Assembly: GCA_019828545.1 (NCBI GenBank)
Contig: JACVRA010000063.1
Coordinates: 451,489 to 515,488 of the forward strand
Origin: Paracamarosporium sp. OC-R06-R3
Lineage: Eukaryota; Ascomycota; Dothideomycetes; Pleosporales; Didymosphaeriaceae
Direction: 5' to 3'
DNA length: 64,000 bases
The notes under the pieces are model-generated. The model did not search any database. It was not told where the DNA came from and saw only the letters and a program-made list of their open reading frames with translations. The position numbers were made by a program, and so were the translations under genes. Shown piece by piece: positions 1 through 12,748 of this stretch; the first letter of the stretch is position 1; each line of letters opens with the position of its first letter.

Positions 1-3000
1 CCATTACTCGATCTTTGTCCATGATTTGAATGACCTTGAGTTGCATACCTTTGGCTGTAACAAGAACAGCCGCTTTGGTGTTTTTTTCGCTCTGGAGCTG
101 GATTTGGGGTGCGATCAAGCGAACGATGTATGCGTTTTGAGCGACGTAATCAAGTGAAACATCGTCTTCGGCATTATTTGGAGCGCCCGGCTTCGTTCGT
201 TCTTGCTCGGCATTATCGGCCTCGATGAATTGTTTGCCGTCACTCAATAGCTGTTCAATCTGACTCTCGATGGTTTGTTCTTCGTCTTCCTGCGGCTCCA
301 TGGGCCTATGCTCAGGTCCAGGTGTAGACGATGATTTTCGCAACTTATCTTGCTCCTCCACTATGTCTAAAATGAACTTGACCGCTCGTCGCGACATGTA
401 GTACACGAAGCCCCGTCGCTGGCTGACTTGGTGTATGTAACGCAAGATAATGTTTCGGAGAGAGTTGTTCCACTTCAGATGCACGTTGTGAATGATGAAA
501 CGGTTGTTGAAGTCGCTAATGTAGTCGGCGTGTTGCGCAGATTCAGAATTTCTGGTACCGTCCTCGGTGCCACTATAGTCTTCGCGTGCTTCGTAGTACT
601 CATCCTCTCCTTCATCCTCTCCTTTCGGTACGGCGTGCCGATCACCGGACTTTAGCCTTTCGATCAAGCTTTGATGCATCGAGAGCAGGAAATCCATTTT
701 CCTTTTGAGGAAGTTAGCGTGGCTTTGCAAAGAGGTCAAGTGGTTGTGTAGATCTTCCTGGTTCTCGGGCTCGCGAATGATCTTCAGCTCCTGGTCACCG
801 ATAGCGCGCTCGTTGTGCGCCATTTGTTCCTTTACGCGCTGTATTCTTTGCTCAATGAGGTAGCATTGCACTCGGCGCGGGTCGTTGCGAGCGGACATCA
901 CACAGTGATGCGTTGGCTCTTTCCCAAAAGGACTCGTGCGATGAGGATCCCCAGAGATATTGTCCGCATGGTCGGTCTGGCGGAAGTAGGTAAAGCGTGG
1001 AGCAAAGGCGAGTGGTAATATCTGCGTTTCTGGATTGTGATCCGAAGGCAAAACCCATCCCAGCTCTACAAAGTCGTCCATGTCCACCCAGCCCCAATCG
1101 TTATCTGGAATTGTGAATTTGGACAGATCTGCTCTGGTGTTTCCCTGATTGTAGTCCGCGATGGTTTCGTCATTAGCATTCTCCACATCATCTTCTCCCG
1201 TACCGCCAATTCTTGCCGAAACTGCACGAACATCGGTTCTTATGAGATCGAGTTGGACCTGGTTGATCCGCATACCCGTTGTTTGGTTTTGCTTGCTGTC
1301 TTCCTGCGCTTTGGGCGCTTGTACAATGGTCCTGAACTCCTCTCTCCGTTGATGCAAGTCGAGCATGAAGCTGTCTAGGCGTGCTTTAAGCCCAGTCGCA
1401 GAAACATCACCCTTTTCGTAGTCTTCCGCGTCTTTGTGCTTGTATACGTGGCTCATGTACAAGGGCGAAAGCAAAAGGTTGTACTTGATCGTGGCCAGAT
1501 GTCGCCCAAATTTCTTGCTTGATTTTTCAATGCCTGGCCATAGTGAGCCTTGTCTGATAGGCAGAGACATAGCACCTGAGAACATGGACCACCAGTTGTA
1601 GAAATGCGTGAAGAAACGTGGAGTCAGGTGGACGCTGTTGTAAGTCTTAGAAGGTTCCAAATTACCAACGGACCATTCTCGATCATGAGGAGCCGCGATA
1701 GCGATTGACATATGGATATGGTGGCTTCGGAAATCACGGAATGCATCGTACTCCTATCATTGTTAACAAGAAGTCATGCTAATAACGTGCAGATCCCTCA
1801 CCTTGCCATCCTTCGGATGAGCATGCATCGGATGCTTCAGAACAATGTCATAATGCGGAATAAAGTTGAATGATCTCCCGCCCCCGTCAAGATTTCGTTC
1901 AAAGACTAATCCGGCAACCCAACGAACATTGCCATTGAGCTTCATGATGGTCTTCTTGAAGATTGCCAGCTGCTTGTAACTCGAGATACTGGACGATCCC
2001 TCAAAATGAGCGGCAGGCTGTTCCAAATCGGCTTCTTGACGTGCATAGTGGCCAAGGTCTGGTATTGCCAGTACGTAGCTGCCGCTGTTGACGGTCATGA
2101 AGTTCCTCGGATCCTCGTCTTCGGCAAGGCTCAGCTGTACATCGTTTTGCCAACACATGACAAAGCCTGCGCCATGACCAGTGACCATATAAGGATCGCG
2201 AGAGCCTAGAAGTATCTTAGCGCCTTATCCTACACAAGAAGGATACGACATACCTTTCAGAATCAGATGAACATCGCCGTCACCTTTCCACGATACATTG
2301 ATGCGCGAATGGAACGTAAGTCTGATCTTGTCCCAAAAGCCGACCCTCTCCGAAGGATCAATTGCAGGTTTCGTAAAACTCTCAATTACCTGCATCATAT
2401 CCTGTATTGCAGGCTGATACGATGTGCCCCAAGTGATGCGCGTTGGATGTGACGAGTTGATGTCGATTTTCATGTCCGAATACGTCTTGACCGGTGCTAC
2501 TGTGCGGCGGACATCGACTTCGAATCCGCCTGTCTTTGCACCAGATGGGGTGTGTTCCTCTGGAACTACGACTACTTTGCACACACGCGTAGACTCCATA
2601 TCCCTGAACTCTTCCGCAATTACAAAATCGGTTTTCAAGGAAACACTAGGCAACTTAGAGGACTGTGAAGGTCGCAATGCTGGAAAGTGGAGGAGGGGGA
2701 GCGGATAGTCGCGCAGCTGAATTTTGGCTTCCCCCATGTTCAACTGGACGTGCATCGGGACGAGGAGCGAGTATTGCATGTCAACTGGCATGCCTTTCCC
2801 AACCCTGTGCAGAAACTTGGGATACTCTGACAAGGCAAATGAAGGCTTATCAATGGTAAGATCTAGATCGCTGACGATTAGGCTTCCAAGTGCAGGCCGA
2901 TGTGGAATAGCCATGATGATCTCTTTTGAATATGCATCATCCGGAACCTCATCGAGACCCCAGAATATAGAACGAATATCGTTCATGGAGCGCGTCTGAC

Positions 3001-6000
3001 ATGTCAGAGCATGATCGATACGCTTCTTCCAGGTCTGGGCATTGAGACGATTGAGCTTCTCGCGTGCCTCTTCGATGCTAGTACGTGCTTGGCTGCTTAG
3101 ACCAGTGTAGCCGTCCTTGTCGTACCGCATTGGATGATCCGAACCACGTCTTCGCGCAGATTCCGGAGAATCAGGATCACTGAAGTCTTCGCTCTTGCTA
3201 CGGAGCTTAGTATCCTTCTTCCGGACCTTGCTCCGTCCTCGATGCGTGTGAGCAGACCTAGCACGCTGGCGAGAATTTCCCCGTCGCTCTTCCTCCTGGT
3301 GAAGCTTCTTCACCTTCAGGTCGAAAGCTTGTTCTCGAGCGAGCCTTTGCTTCTGCTCCATGAGACCGTATCGATAAATGACCCCCAGTTTCCATTCGAA
3401 CGAGCCATCCTCGATCTCGAAAAGAACGGCCCGACTCCGAAGAGAAATCTTAGGCACATGCTTTGGTCCCTCAGGTTCCTTGTTCAGAACGTATTTGTTC
3501 GAACCGGTCTGGAAACGGAAGTGAAGCTGTTTGATGGTCTTTGATACGTTGATGATGTTGTCGAATATGTTGTGCATGACAAGCTGATGAGGAACAGCGA
3601 TTCGAACTGCATCTGCAACAATATCGAATGACTTATCATCAGTTACGGTATGCCCATATCTTCTTTTCGATTTTCGATAGTCCATTCGCAACGATTTGAC
3701 ACTGACGATGCGACTCCAGACCCGCTTGACGTGAGGAGATTCGGCATACAGTCTCACGAGGCGTGAACGAAGGAATGGATTAGTCCATCTGTGCCGACCA
3801 GCCTCGAGACCATAGATGTGTACCATGAGCGGCGGGTCCCCCGGCATGTCGGCCTTTAGTTGCATAAAATTAGCTTTGACGTCTATTGTAAGAGCTTCGC
3901 GCTTTAGTCCTGTCTCGGGGTCGAGATCGTCGCCGTCTACTGAAGGAATTGCGAGATGGCGGGGTGTCCTCGGCGACACAGGGCCATGATCTTCTTGTCC
4001 AGTAAATGCAACGTTGAAGGAGTGCTTCAGAACCATGATGGCGACACCGACAGCGAAATGTCTGTAGAGCGAGTAATGAAAGAATAGACTCTGGCAGAAA
4101 GAGTGGACGTGGAAAACAGGCCCTTGTTTGTCCGTGGAGGTACTCCAAGCCACTTCCATACGAGGAAGAGCCAGAAACGGATCTGCCTCCCATTGATCAT
4201 CGGTCTCCAATACAAATCCTTCGAAACCTTGCCAGTGAACAGCAAGTCGTCTCCCATCAGTTAAGTCACTGTTCGGTTTTCGGGGAGACCTTGGTGAGGA
4301 GGGGGTTGTTGGCCGTAGGAGGTACTCATCGCGATTGATTGTCCGGCTTGCGGCTCGCCTGCGCACTGGGCGGGCTTCACTATCATCTCCTTTGCTTTGG
4401 CGATACTCCGCAGTCCACGATTCTAGGTGCAATGCAACACCCCTAGCATGTTTCGACACTTCTGGATCGACGCCTGCAACTTCAATATTAAAGTCGGAGC
4501 CTTGAAGCTGTATGTGGGATAACCATGAGGGCAATCGTCGCAAAAAATTTAACCCCTTTTTCCTAGGCCCACCTCGCCTTCGTCGCACGTCTTTTTGGGC
4601 TTGAGCTACAATCTGGCGCAAGCCTTCGCTGATTTCTGAGCGCACGATAAAGACAGAAAATGTCTGTGAGTTTCCATGCACGGCCACTACGACATCGGGT
4701 GAAGCGCTAAGTTGCACTTTAAGTTCAACATAATCGGTTAATAATAGATTGTGCTTTTCGCTAGAAGCGGTCTGGTAGTAGAGTCGTTGAGAATTGATGC
4801 GAAAGGTTGAACTAAGGCCGTAGTGTAGTTCAGCATCGGCCGCATGCGAAGACTCCATGTCAAGTGAAACTGACGACGATGCCGAAATGAGGAGGTCAAA
4901 GTCATCGCTGTTCTTTTTCGCGGATTCCGTAGGCGGAAGGGTGACGCGAATGACGGGCTCATGGATAGATAGTTTGATGCTGGCCTTGGGTAATAGCCTA
5001 CGGATCAAGCTGCGCTTTCGATCTCGCAACTTGGGAGGTTTCCGCCGCGTTTCGTAATTGCGAGACATGGCAAGTAATATTGGCACATGTTTGGGGTCAA
5101 GGTCAATAGATGGTGAAGTGATGACTAGGTTGGCGAACAAGATATTTGTGTTGCGCTCGGCTACATTCTTGTCTTTGGAGAATTGGATTGTCTTGGAAGG
5201 GAGTGTCGTGTTGAGCGTCATGGTAGCCATAGGGATGTAAAGAAGCCGTTCGGGGTGACCTTGACCGTCGTCAATGCCAACCGAAATTGATATTGCGGCA
5301 AGAAGAGCTTGGTGAGCAATGTCATTAGGCGAGAAATACATAAGATGGGCAGGGCTTCGAGGGTCTAGGCGAAGCAGGTCGACGCTGACTTCCTTCATAG
5401 ACATGTTCAGGTACACGGGAGGATCTGAATCGGAGCCAGTTTGGATGCGTCTAGTCAGGCCGAAGAGGCTTGTAGCGAATTGAAATTCTTGTATACCACG
5501 AAGGATGGAACTAGCGAATTCTCGTGAGTCGGCTACGGTGCGGACAATCTCTTCCTCGGGGCTCCCAGGTTGGCCAAGGTCCCGGAAAGCGTCTCCCAGC
5601 GATGTATTGGATCTTGAGTGCTTGATGGGTGCAGCGGCACGACACTTCTTGGCGCGCTCTACACAGAGCTTGACTTCGTCGTATGGGATGCTTAACCGTC
5701 CCAGCTTCAGGGAAATGGAAGCATCGCGCAAGCCGTCCAGTTCCTTGTACAGCATGCCGTGGACGTTGAGCGTACATTGATCAAGAATTTCGACCGACTC
5801 TCTACTCTCAGGAGTAAACAGGACACTGCGAACAGTGAAGAGCCACTCGGCTGGCCGGTGTTCATTATTCTGTTTCGGCTTGTGGTGGTTGAAAAGCCGG
5901 CTGCGGTCGACTGTCTTGCGGCGCGTGTCCACAGCCATGGTGAAACTGCCGACCTGCAGCGAACCGACGTCGACAATGACCAGCGTGCTTGTCGTTGCTA

Positions 6001-6505
6001 CTAAATCGACCATTTTGATCCACTTGATCTGGCGATGCAGACGCTTAATCCGCTCCTTGATATTGGTCAAGCGCTCCCAAGTCCGGCTCCTCTGACTGTC
6101 GTCGTCGCCCACGTCCTCTGCATCGTCGCCATCAAGAGCGATTTCTGGTGGCTTCCTATCGCCCTTGGTCTTGTCCGCCGAGCCGTTGGCCCACTTTGCC
6201 CAAGCGCTCTTCTTTTGCGGTTTATCGCCCAGCGTTTTCAGGTCCACGGTCACGGTCAGTTCGCTGAGCACGATGCTGAGCCAGGTGGGCTGGGCGAAGG
6301 TCGGGCGGTGGAGGGTGAGGCCGAGGCCCCGTACTTCGATGCGCAGGCCATCCTTGGGGGTGAAGGCGATGCGGCGGAGCCCAGAGAGGCCGAGGCGCTG
6401 GATGGAGACGCCGCTGACGACGCGGATGAAGGCAAACAGAACGAAGGACAGCAGGTACAGCAGCAGGAGCAGCCCCGCGGCGAGCTGGACGGTCGGAAGC
6501 ACCAT
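1..6505 (-). CDS. FMP27: Fmp27/BLTP2 (Hobbit-type) bridge-like lipid transfer protein, 3' end beyond window
   Basis: Start ATG at 6505. Exons on the minus strand are 6505-2254, 2205-1802 and 1753 to the window edge; the two 48 bp introns (2253-2206, 1801-1754) have GT-AG ends and keep frame. About 2136 residues are visible. The N-terminus has one hydrophobic anchor (residues about 6-30) followed by a long beta-rich groove region. Residues near 1395 carry the GFWDK motif that names a Pfam domain of this family, and the third exon carries the WWSMFSGAMSLPIR and NVHLKWNNSLRN blocks typical of the C-terminal half. Family proteins are about 2500-2800 residues and are thought to form a hydrophobic channel moving lipids at ER-plasma membrane contacts. 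Family identity is clear; the lipid role is from homologues. The C-terminus, lost off the left edge, cannot be judged. Confidence 0.95.
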
Positions 6506-6960
6506 GGCGCCTCAGTGGGCTTCCATGTGAAGGTTATGGAATCGACGCGACGGGCGTCCGAGGTTCGAGGCGAGACGGTCTGAACATAGTCGAGGGCAGC
6601 GTTACTGTGGACTCAGCATCGATTGCACGGGCGGAGAAGGCGCGAAGAATGCGGCGGCGTACGGAGGTCGCGGAAGGCTGTCTTTGCACTCTACGCGTTG
6701 CACTGCCGGCTCGCCCAGGCCCTTGAGGGTCCGTGTGTGTCTGGCAAGCGTGCGGGCGATGGCCAAGTAACTGTGTCGCTGCCCGCTCTCACTGTGGGTT
6801 GTGCATGCACGTCAGCCTGCAGCGAGGGTTGCCCTTGCCCAAATTGTGGCCATCCCGGTCGGGAAGCTCGGGCCACGCCCCCGAACGCCAGTTCACCAAC
6901 ACCATTCATGATGGTCAGGTAGGATAGATACGATAACTGCACAAAACCCAGTCCCAGCCC
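6506..6960. other. Intergenic: FMP27 promoter and 3' flank of the FAD oxidoreductase gene
   Basis: GC-rich 455 bp between two minus-strand genes. It must hold the FMP27 promoter. No convincing coding frame or repeat seen. Confidence 0.6.
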
Positions 6961-8460
6961 CTACAACCCTTCAATCACCCGCGGCAGCAACGCCTCGTTG
7001 TACGCCCACAATATCGTCGAAAACCCAGCACTGAACGCTGCCCCCGTATACCATGTCCCTCTTCTCCCCTGCAGCGCGTTCTGTCTCGCAATGAACCCTT
7101 TCCTCAGTTCCTCGCCCGACACCCTCGAATGCATCAGCCCATGGTTCGCGAAATAGGGAAATGTAGTGGTCCCATTCGTTGCATTGACTGTCCCTGCCCG
7201 TACCATGTTCTCGATAGACTCTGCAATCAGCGTCTGTATGCTCTCGGCGCCATCCTCTTCCCCTCCGACCGCCGTGAACGCAAAGAGATCGTCACCGCCT
7301 CCGGGCTGATGGTTTATCTTGCCAACCTGCGCTGGAAGCGGGTACGAGGAATAGTTGGACGAAGGGGCAGAGGGCAGTGTGTTTGTCCAGGAATTAAGAC
7401 CCTTCAGAGCAGGATGCTGGACCAAGCCGGCGTAGACACTAGAGAAACGCAATCTTCCCAGGACATCGCTTTCCTCGTCATCCAAGTCGAACGGCGCCAT
7501 AGCGACTGGCGTCGGCTCGAACGCTACGAGAAGCCTCTTGGCCTGTATCTCCGTCTCGTCCCCATCTCTGTGTTTGACCCATACTGATACGCCCGTGTCG
7601 TTTCGAGTAGCACCGACAACAATGTTGTTGTACAACACGTCTTGGTCTAAAAATTGAGCCACGCGCTCGTACAGCTCATGCAGGTTCCCAGAGGACGGCA
7701 CAATAGCGCGTGACTGCCCTAGCATAGCGCGTGCCATGACGAGCCCGGAAGCTTGCATTACATACACCGTGGGCACTTTGAGGAAGTCGCCTATGCCCAT
7801 CACCGTGCTGTCCCAGAGCCTCGGCACCGTAGCCTGCAATCCATACTTCTCCACAAACTGCCCAAAATCCATGACGAGGTCGTCCGGGATGTCCTTGCCG
7901 GCAGGGAAATTGAAGAAGCCAGGGAGAATCAGGTCAGCATATTTTTCACATATCTCGAGGTACTTGCTAAGCGCGGTTTGGTAGGCCGCTGCAGATGGAG
8001 GGGCGTACGAGGAAACGGGCAGACCGGTGGCGAAGTCGACGTAATGCGGTGTCAGGGTCTCGAATTGCATCGAACCGTTCGTGTCCACGCCCATTCGTTG
8101 CGGAAAAGAAGTTGTATTCAGATATTCCATCCAGGCTTGAACCCCGACGTTGATGGGTTTCCCGTTTTCGGGGCTGCGGTAGACGGCGGTATGGCCGCCC
8201 TGGGGTATCACTGGTCAGCTTGGATCTCGATGTAGCTTAGGCAGTTGATAAAAGCAGTTCAAAGAATTACTTACCAAGGTACTGCTTCTTTCGACAACGG
8301 CTACAGTTTTTCCATGGTCGCGTAGCCAGACTGCTGCATGGGAGCCTGCTGCTCCGCCGCCAACGATGACGACGTCTCGAGATATAACATCGGCAGCGAT
8401 GGCTGAGATGGCGAATGTGCCTAGGAGAAGCGTGATGCCTTTCATTACTTCGCCACGCAT
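6961..8460 (-). CDS. Secreted FAD-dependent amine-oxidoreductase-like protein (beta-cyclopiazonate dehydrogenase-like)
   Basis: Exons 8460-8275 and 8199-6961; the 75 bp intron has a GTAAGT donor and CAG acceptor. Protein 474 residues, or about 469 from the second ATG (8445), which places a better signal peptide (MKGITLLLGTFAISAIA) at the very N-terminus. Immediately after comes the Rossmann FAD motif VVIVGGGAAGSHAA, and the splice junction restores STL-GGHTAVY, the GG doublet that follows the ADP-binding strand in flavin amine oxidoreductases. Several N-x-S/T sites agree with secretion. The best functional comparison I recall is fungal beta-cyclopiazonate dehydrogenase-like flavoproteins, which oxidise indolic or amine substrates. 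The substrate here is unknown; no biosynthetic cluster partners (DMATS, PKS-NRPS) lie in the window. Confidence 0.85.
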
Positions 8461-9358
8461 GGTTTCGATTTTTCTGATACGACGCGTCCTCGGTTTCCCT
8501 TGTTGCAGTCCTCAAGAGAACAATGTGTCAGCACTACGAAATTTTATAAAAATAAAACGCGTGAATGCGGAGATGGCTCGAGGTGGCATGTCACGAAAGC
8601 TCATTGTACAGCTCATATACGTGCAGTGAAACGCCGATGAGTGACAGCATTTGTGAAAATCTCAGCTGATTGGAAGAACGGGACCCACAGAATATGATAT
8701 TGTAAAGGACACAGAAAGGGCAGTATGAGTGGTGCCCATGTATAGGCGATAAACTTAGCCTAATAGCACGGCCTTGGATCGGTGTGGGCGTGGAAGAGCA
8801 AGGATATTGTGCCCCACAACATCGAAGCGATGAAGAATAGAAGGAAATTAGATTGGTTATCCACAGGACTCTTGCAAGCACATGTAAAATTGTCTATGTA
8901 TGGTCTCTGTGTAAAGTGCATACATCAACAGTTACCGTACCTCCGTACTTGTCCTTTCGCATAGAAACTTTTGATACATCACCGGTACAAGTTTGCTGTC
9001 TTGTCCGCACCAAGAATTCCAAGCATAAACTGCGTGCGATAAGTCGCTTGCATTGTTTAAATATCATAGCAGCCAATTTCGGTCGTATATACGCATGCCC
9101 TGTTTGCCGTTACTTGTTCAGGGCGTCGGATCATCATTCGGTACTGTAATTCAAGGGCACTGCGCCAGACTAATTCAGATGAAAATGTTCGGAATTCTAA
9201 ACCGTAAAATCAATATGCAAAATCGTGAATCTGAATTCTATATTTCTTGATACTTGAATCCCCATCTCATTCCTATGGATATTCTTCCCTGTTCACCTTC
9301 ATGCCACTCGGCCTTTCTGTTCTAAGCTATGCGAAACCACACAACACCCAAATTCCCT
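8461..9358. other. Intergenic spacer, 0.9 kb
   Basis: Rather AT-rich spacer between two minus-strand genes. It contains the promoter of the FAD oxidoreductase gene and the 3' flank of the SDR gene. No gene, tRNA or clear repeat seen. Confidence 0.6.
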
Positions 9359-10246
9359 CTACTGTGACGAACCACCAGAGATAGTAATGACTTGACCGTT
9401 TATCCACCCACCATCTTCACTCGCTAAGAAAGCTACCACTCTTGCAACATCCTCCGGTACTGCACAACGTCCCAACGGGCAGTGACTCGCCATCAAGCTC
9501 TCGATCTTCTCAGCCGACCACTCGGGCGTACCCTGTGGGATATAGTGCCAAGCATTCTGCGACTTGAAATGTTAGCGTGGGTGAACAAATTGCGGAGGGT
9601 GATGGCTTGAGCAGTGCGGAGGCGTGGGGATGCGTACCTGCGTGAACATGTCGCTTTTGATACCACCGGGCGCCACACCGTTGACCGTGATGCCGCGCTT
9701 GCCAAAGTCCGTTGCGAATGCTTTGATGAAGCCAATGACAGCCATTTTGGAGCCGTTGTAGAGTGCGTGGTCTTTTACACCAAGAAGACCGGCGGCAATG
9801 GAAGACATAAGAATTATGCGGCCGTTATCTTCGATGTGCTTGTATGCTGTTTGGCCGACGAAGAACTGCGCCCTTGCATTCAGGTTGAACACATGATCGT
9901 ACTTCTCCTCGGTGATCTCTTCAGTCTTGTCCCAGCTTTCTGTGCCAGAGTTGCTCATAACAATGTCAATTTTCTTGAACACCTTCTTAGCATCCTCGAA
10001 GAGGCGGTTGATCTCTGAGAGCTTGGAGACGTCGGCTTGGATGGCGACGGCTTTTGCGCCGTTGTTGAAACCTTCGATTATCTTGACGACCTCTTCGGCG
10101 GGACCCTTGGATGAAACGTAGTTGACCACCACGGATGCGCCGCGCTTGCCTAGCTCAATGGCACATCCACGACCGATGCCTCGACCGGCACCGGTGACGA
10201 GGGCGACTTTGCCTTCAAGGGAGGCGGTAGGGACGTTGATGACCAT
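9359..10246 (-). CDS. Short-chain dehydrogenase/reductase, tetrahydroxynaphthalene-reductase-like
   Basis: Exons 10246-9638 and 9556-9359 (81 bp intron, GTACGC donor and CGCAG acceptor); 268 residues, normal for classical SDRs. Seen motifs: NADP-binding TGAGRGIG near residue 18, NSG (where NAG is usual), an Ser-containing IILMSSIAAG strand, the catalytic YNGSK (YxxxK), and ITVNGVAPGGIKSDMF, which is strongly reminiscent of Thn/Brn1-type naphthol reductases of melanin and polyketide pathways. The second exon supplies the C-terminal SEDGGWINGQVITISGG block, typical of this group. It may reduce a polyhydroxynaphthalene or another polyketide-derived ketone, but no melanin gene neighbours are present, so substrate is open. 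A TCACGTGA palindrome lies 8 bp upstream of the ATG. Confidence 0.88.
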
Positions 10247-11117
10247 GTTGGTGTCACGTGAAAAGAAATAGTCCTATTGGTTGAAATCCGTCTTCTTCAG
10301 TAATGAGGCTTCGAAACCTTTTGCCTAAGTCAAGAGAGCGACAGTGCACAGAAAGGACTTGCGGAGGGGTATCGAATGCAATAAAGAAGCTGCAGTGTGA
10401 ATATCGAAAGTTATGATTGTGGACTGCTCTTTGCATATAAAGTCAGGCACGCCGGCATTGCTTCTTCAAACGGGAGTAGGGCGGGGATCCGACCGGCACC
10501 TCAGCCTTATGAGACCGGATAGTGTCTTGCGGTACTCGCATAGAAACCTCTTATTGACCGGAGTTTTGAGATCGGAACGGCGAACGGTTACGTGATCGGA
10601 GGTCGGATGGAGGAGTAGTAATGCGGGAGAGGGGCCATTGGACGACTATCCGATAGTGAATGCTTGAACATCGATAGCTCTCAACCTAGATAAAATCCCC
10701 ATTTCTCGACTGAAATCCAAATTCGTGCTCGAACCGCTAATCTAGAGCATCGGTATCGGCACCTTGTTGAAGGACCCGTGGGTGTGCTGCGGGAGCTACG
10801 GCGAACCGCACCGCGGGAAGTCTGAGATGACGCGCACGATGCAGCCTCATGTACATTTATCCAACCTTTTGACACTCCTATGTCAATGAACAGATAGCCC
10901 GTCGCAAACGCAAACACCGAGGTATTCGCAGAATGAAATGACGAGGTATTCTTTCTTACGTGGCCCAAGCGCCATACCATTCCGATTATCGATAGCGATT
11001 TCGGAATAATCACATCGATCCACGTCAATGTTCTCCCGCACCGCACTCCGCCTTCACGAACCCCACATAATAAACAAACACACCTTGCGTCTCCCTTCTA
11101 ACACCTCGAAAGCCGCC
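10247..11117. other. Divergent intergenic region, SDR gene (-) / SurE-like gene (+)
   Basis: 871 bp between two divergent starts. Apart from the E-box-like site at its left end I see no coding frame or repeat. Confidence 0.55.
10254..10261. promoter_or_regulatory. TCACGTGA E-box-like palindrome upstream of the SDR gene
   Basis: Perfect 8 bp palindrome containing CACGTG, the core bound by bHLH factors of the Cbf1/SREBP type, 8 bp before the SDR start codon. Binding is inferred only from sequence. Confidence 0.3.
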
Positions 11118-12270
11118 ATGCACATCCTGGTAAGCAACTGCTGACCACCTCGCCGTTTCTTGACCGTAACCACACCAGATCACAAATGACGATGGCCCGC
11201 CTTCGGACCAGTCCTCGCCATACGTGCATTCGCTAGGTACACACACTTTCCACATATCCCACATGGGTTGAGACTGACAACCCACAGTCTCGACCCTCCA
11301 ATCTCACGGTCATACCGTGTCCGTTGTTCTCCCGCACACGCAGCGCTCTTGGATAGGCAAAGCCCACCTCGTCGGCCACTCCATCAAGCCCACATACTTT
11401 CGACCGCAACCTCTCCGCAGCGAAAACGGTCGCCTTCTGAACAGCGGGACTACCTCCACACGCCCACTCCCCGACCTCTCCACAGAAGAAGAGTGGATTC
11501 TTGTGGACAGCACCCCCGCGTCCTGTGTCCAGATCGGCCTATTCCACTACTTCAAGAGCAGAGGCCCGATAGACTTGGTTGTGTCGGGGCCAAACTATGG
11601 GAGAAACAGCACCGCAGTGTTCAGTTTGAGCAGTGGCACTATCGGCGGCGCCATGGAGGCGGCAGTATGTGGATTCAAGTCCATTGCGCTAAGCTACGCC
11701 TTCTTCGACCGGAACCATGATGCGGCGATAATAACCGGAGCATCCGAGCTCTCTGCGCGACTCATACAGCATCTCTACGATAACTGGGACCCCAACACGC
11801 ACTTGTACTCGGTCAACGTGCCGTTAGTCGAGGACGTCGGGCAAAAGAAGATTTTATACACGCACATGCTACAGAACGCTTGGAAGTCCGGCTCGTGCTT
11901 CCAACCCATCGAGGTCCCTTCCGAGGACGACGATTCACCCGCGGATATCGAGGCCCAGATCCGGAAGCAGGAGGAGAGGCTCGGCCGCAAGGAGTTGCTG
12001 GGTGGCGAATCCGGCGGCGAAAGTGGAAGGGAAACACCCGTAGGGGGACACATACGCTATACGCACAAGCATTTCAAGTGGGCGCCGAGGTTCAAGGATG
12101 TATATGAAAGCGTGGAGCAGAGCGAGCCTGGCAACGACGGGTGGGCGGTTGCACACTCCATCACGAGCGTGACGCCCCTCCGCGCAAATTTCATGCACAC
12201 GCCAGGTGACTTCACCGGAGAAATCACCCTGGATAACGTCGGAAAAGGTAACGTACCGGAAGAAGTCTAG
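11118..12270 (+). CDS. SurE-like 5'/3'-nucleotidase (survival protein SurE family)
   Basis: Three exons, 11118-11129, 11179-11236 and 11288-12270, giving 350 residues. The 12 bp first exon encodes only MHIL; splicing at CTG/GTAAGC joins it to ITNDDG, rebuilding the N-terminal MHILITNDDG metal-binding motif of SurE phosphatases. Downstream are SGPNYGRN and the SSGTIGGAMEA segment corresponding to the conserved Ser/Asn and SGTVGAAMEG-type elements of the family. SurE proteins are metal-dependent phosphatases acting on nucleoside monophosphates; fungal members are cytosolic or fused to TTL domains, but no TTL domain is present here. A charged Gly/Glu-rich insertion (around residues 225-255) precedes the C-terminus. 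Identity is firm; physiological substrate is not known. Confidence 0.92.
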
Positions 12271-12748
12271 ACGGACGGCAAAAAAAAAAAACTTAGATAA
12301 AACACCCTGGAATATAGACAGGCCATGACTTTCACGACACTGCGTTTATGAGTATATACGACATCAAGGAAAAAATGCAAATACGTTTTGCAACTGCCAA
12401 CGTCACTGCCTTGTCTGAGAACTTGTGTATTTTTTCAGAGTTGGTTGCAACCATCAGCAACATATGAAAGTTGTCGTCTGATGGTGTTGAGGCACCGATA
12501 CATAGGCGCTGCAAACATAGCTTTTCCGAGTTTACATGGTATGAGTGCAGGCCATGTTTGGGGCTTATCTCCTCGAGCTCGGCCTCGAACATAGGTAATC
12601 TGTGTGATACCCACTCTCTGAAAAACACGAGCGATCCCACCTTGACGTTCCTGTTCTACCAAACAAGTCGAACAACGCTCGCGGGAGGTGCCTCACCCCA
12701 AGAAGCTACATCTCTCGCAGGGCCTATCACAACACTTCGATCCATGCC
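12271..12748. other. Convergent 3' flanks; poly-A tract
   Basis: 478 bp between two convergent genes. A run of 12 A residues at 12280-12291 lies just after the SurE-like stop codon. No gene seen. Confidence 0.6.

Noticed and set aside
6035..6583. 182-codon plus-strand frame
   Set aside because: Lies antisense to the N-terminus of the well-supported FMP27 coding exon; a shadow frame.
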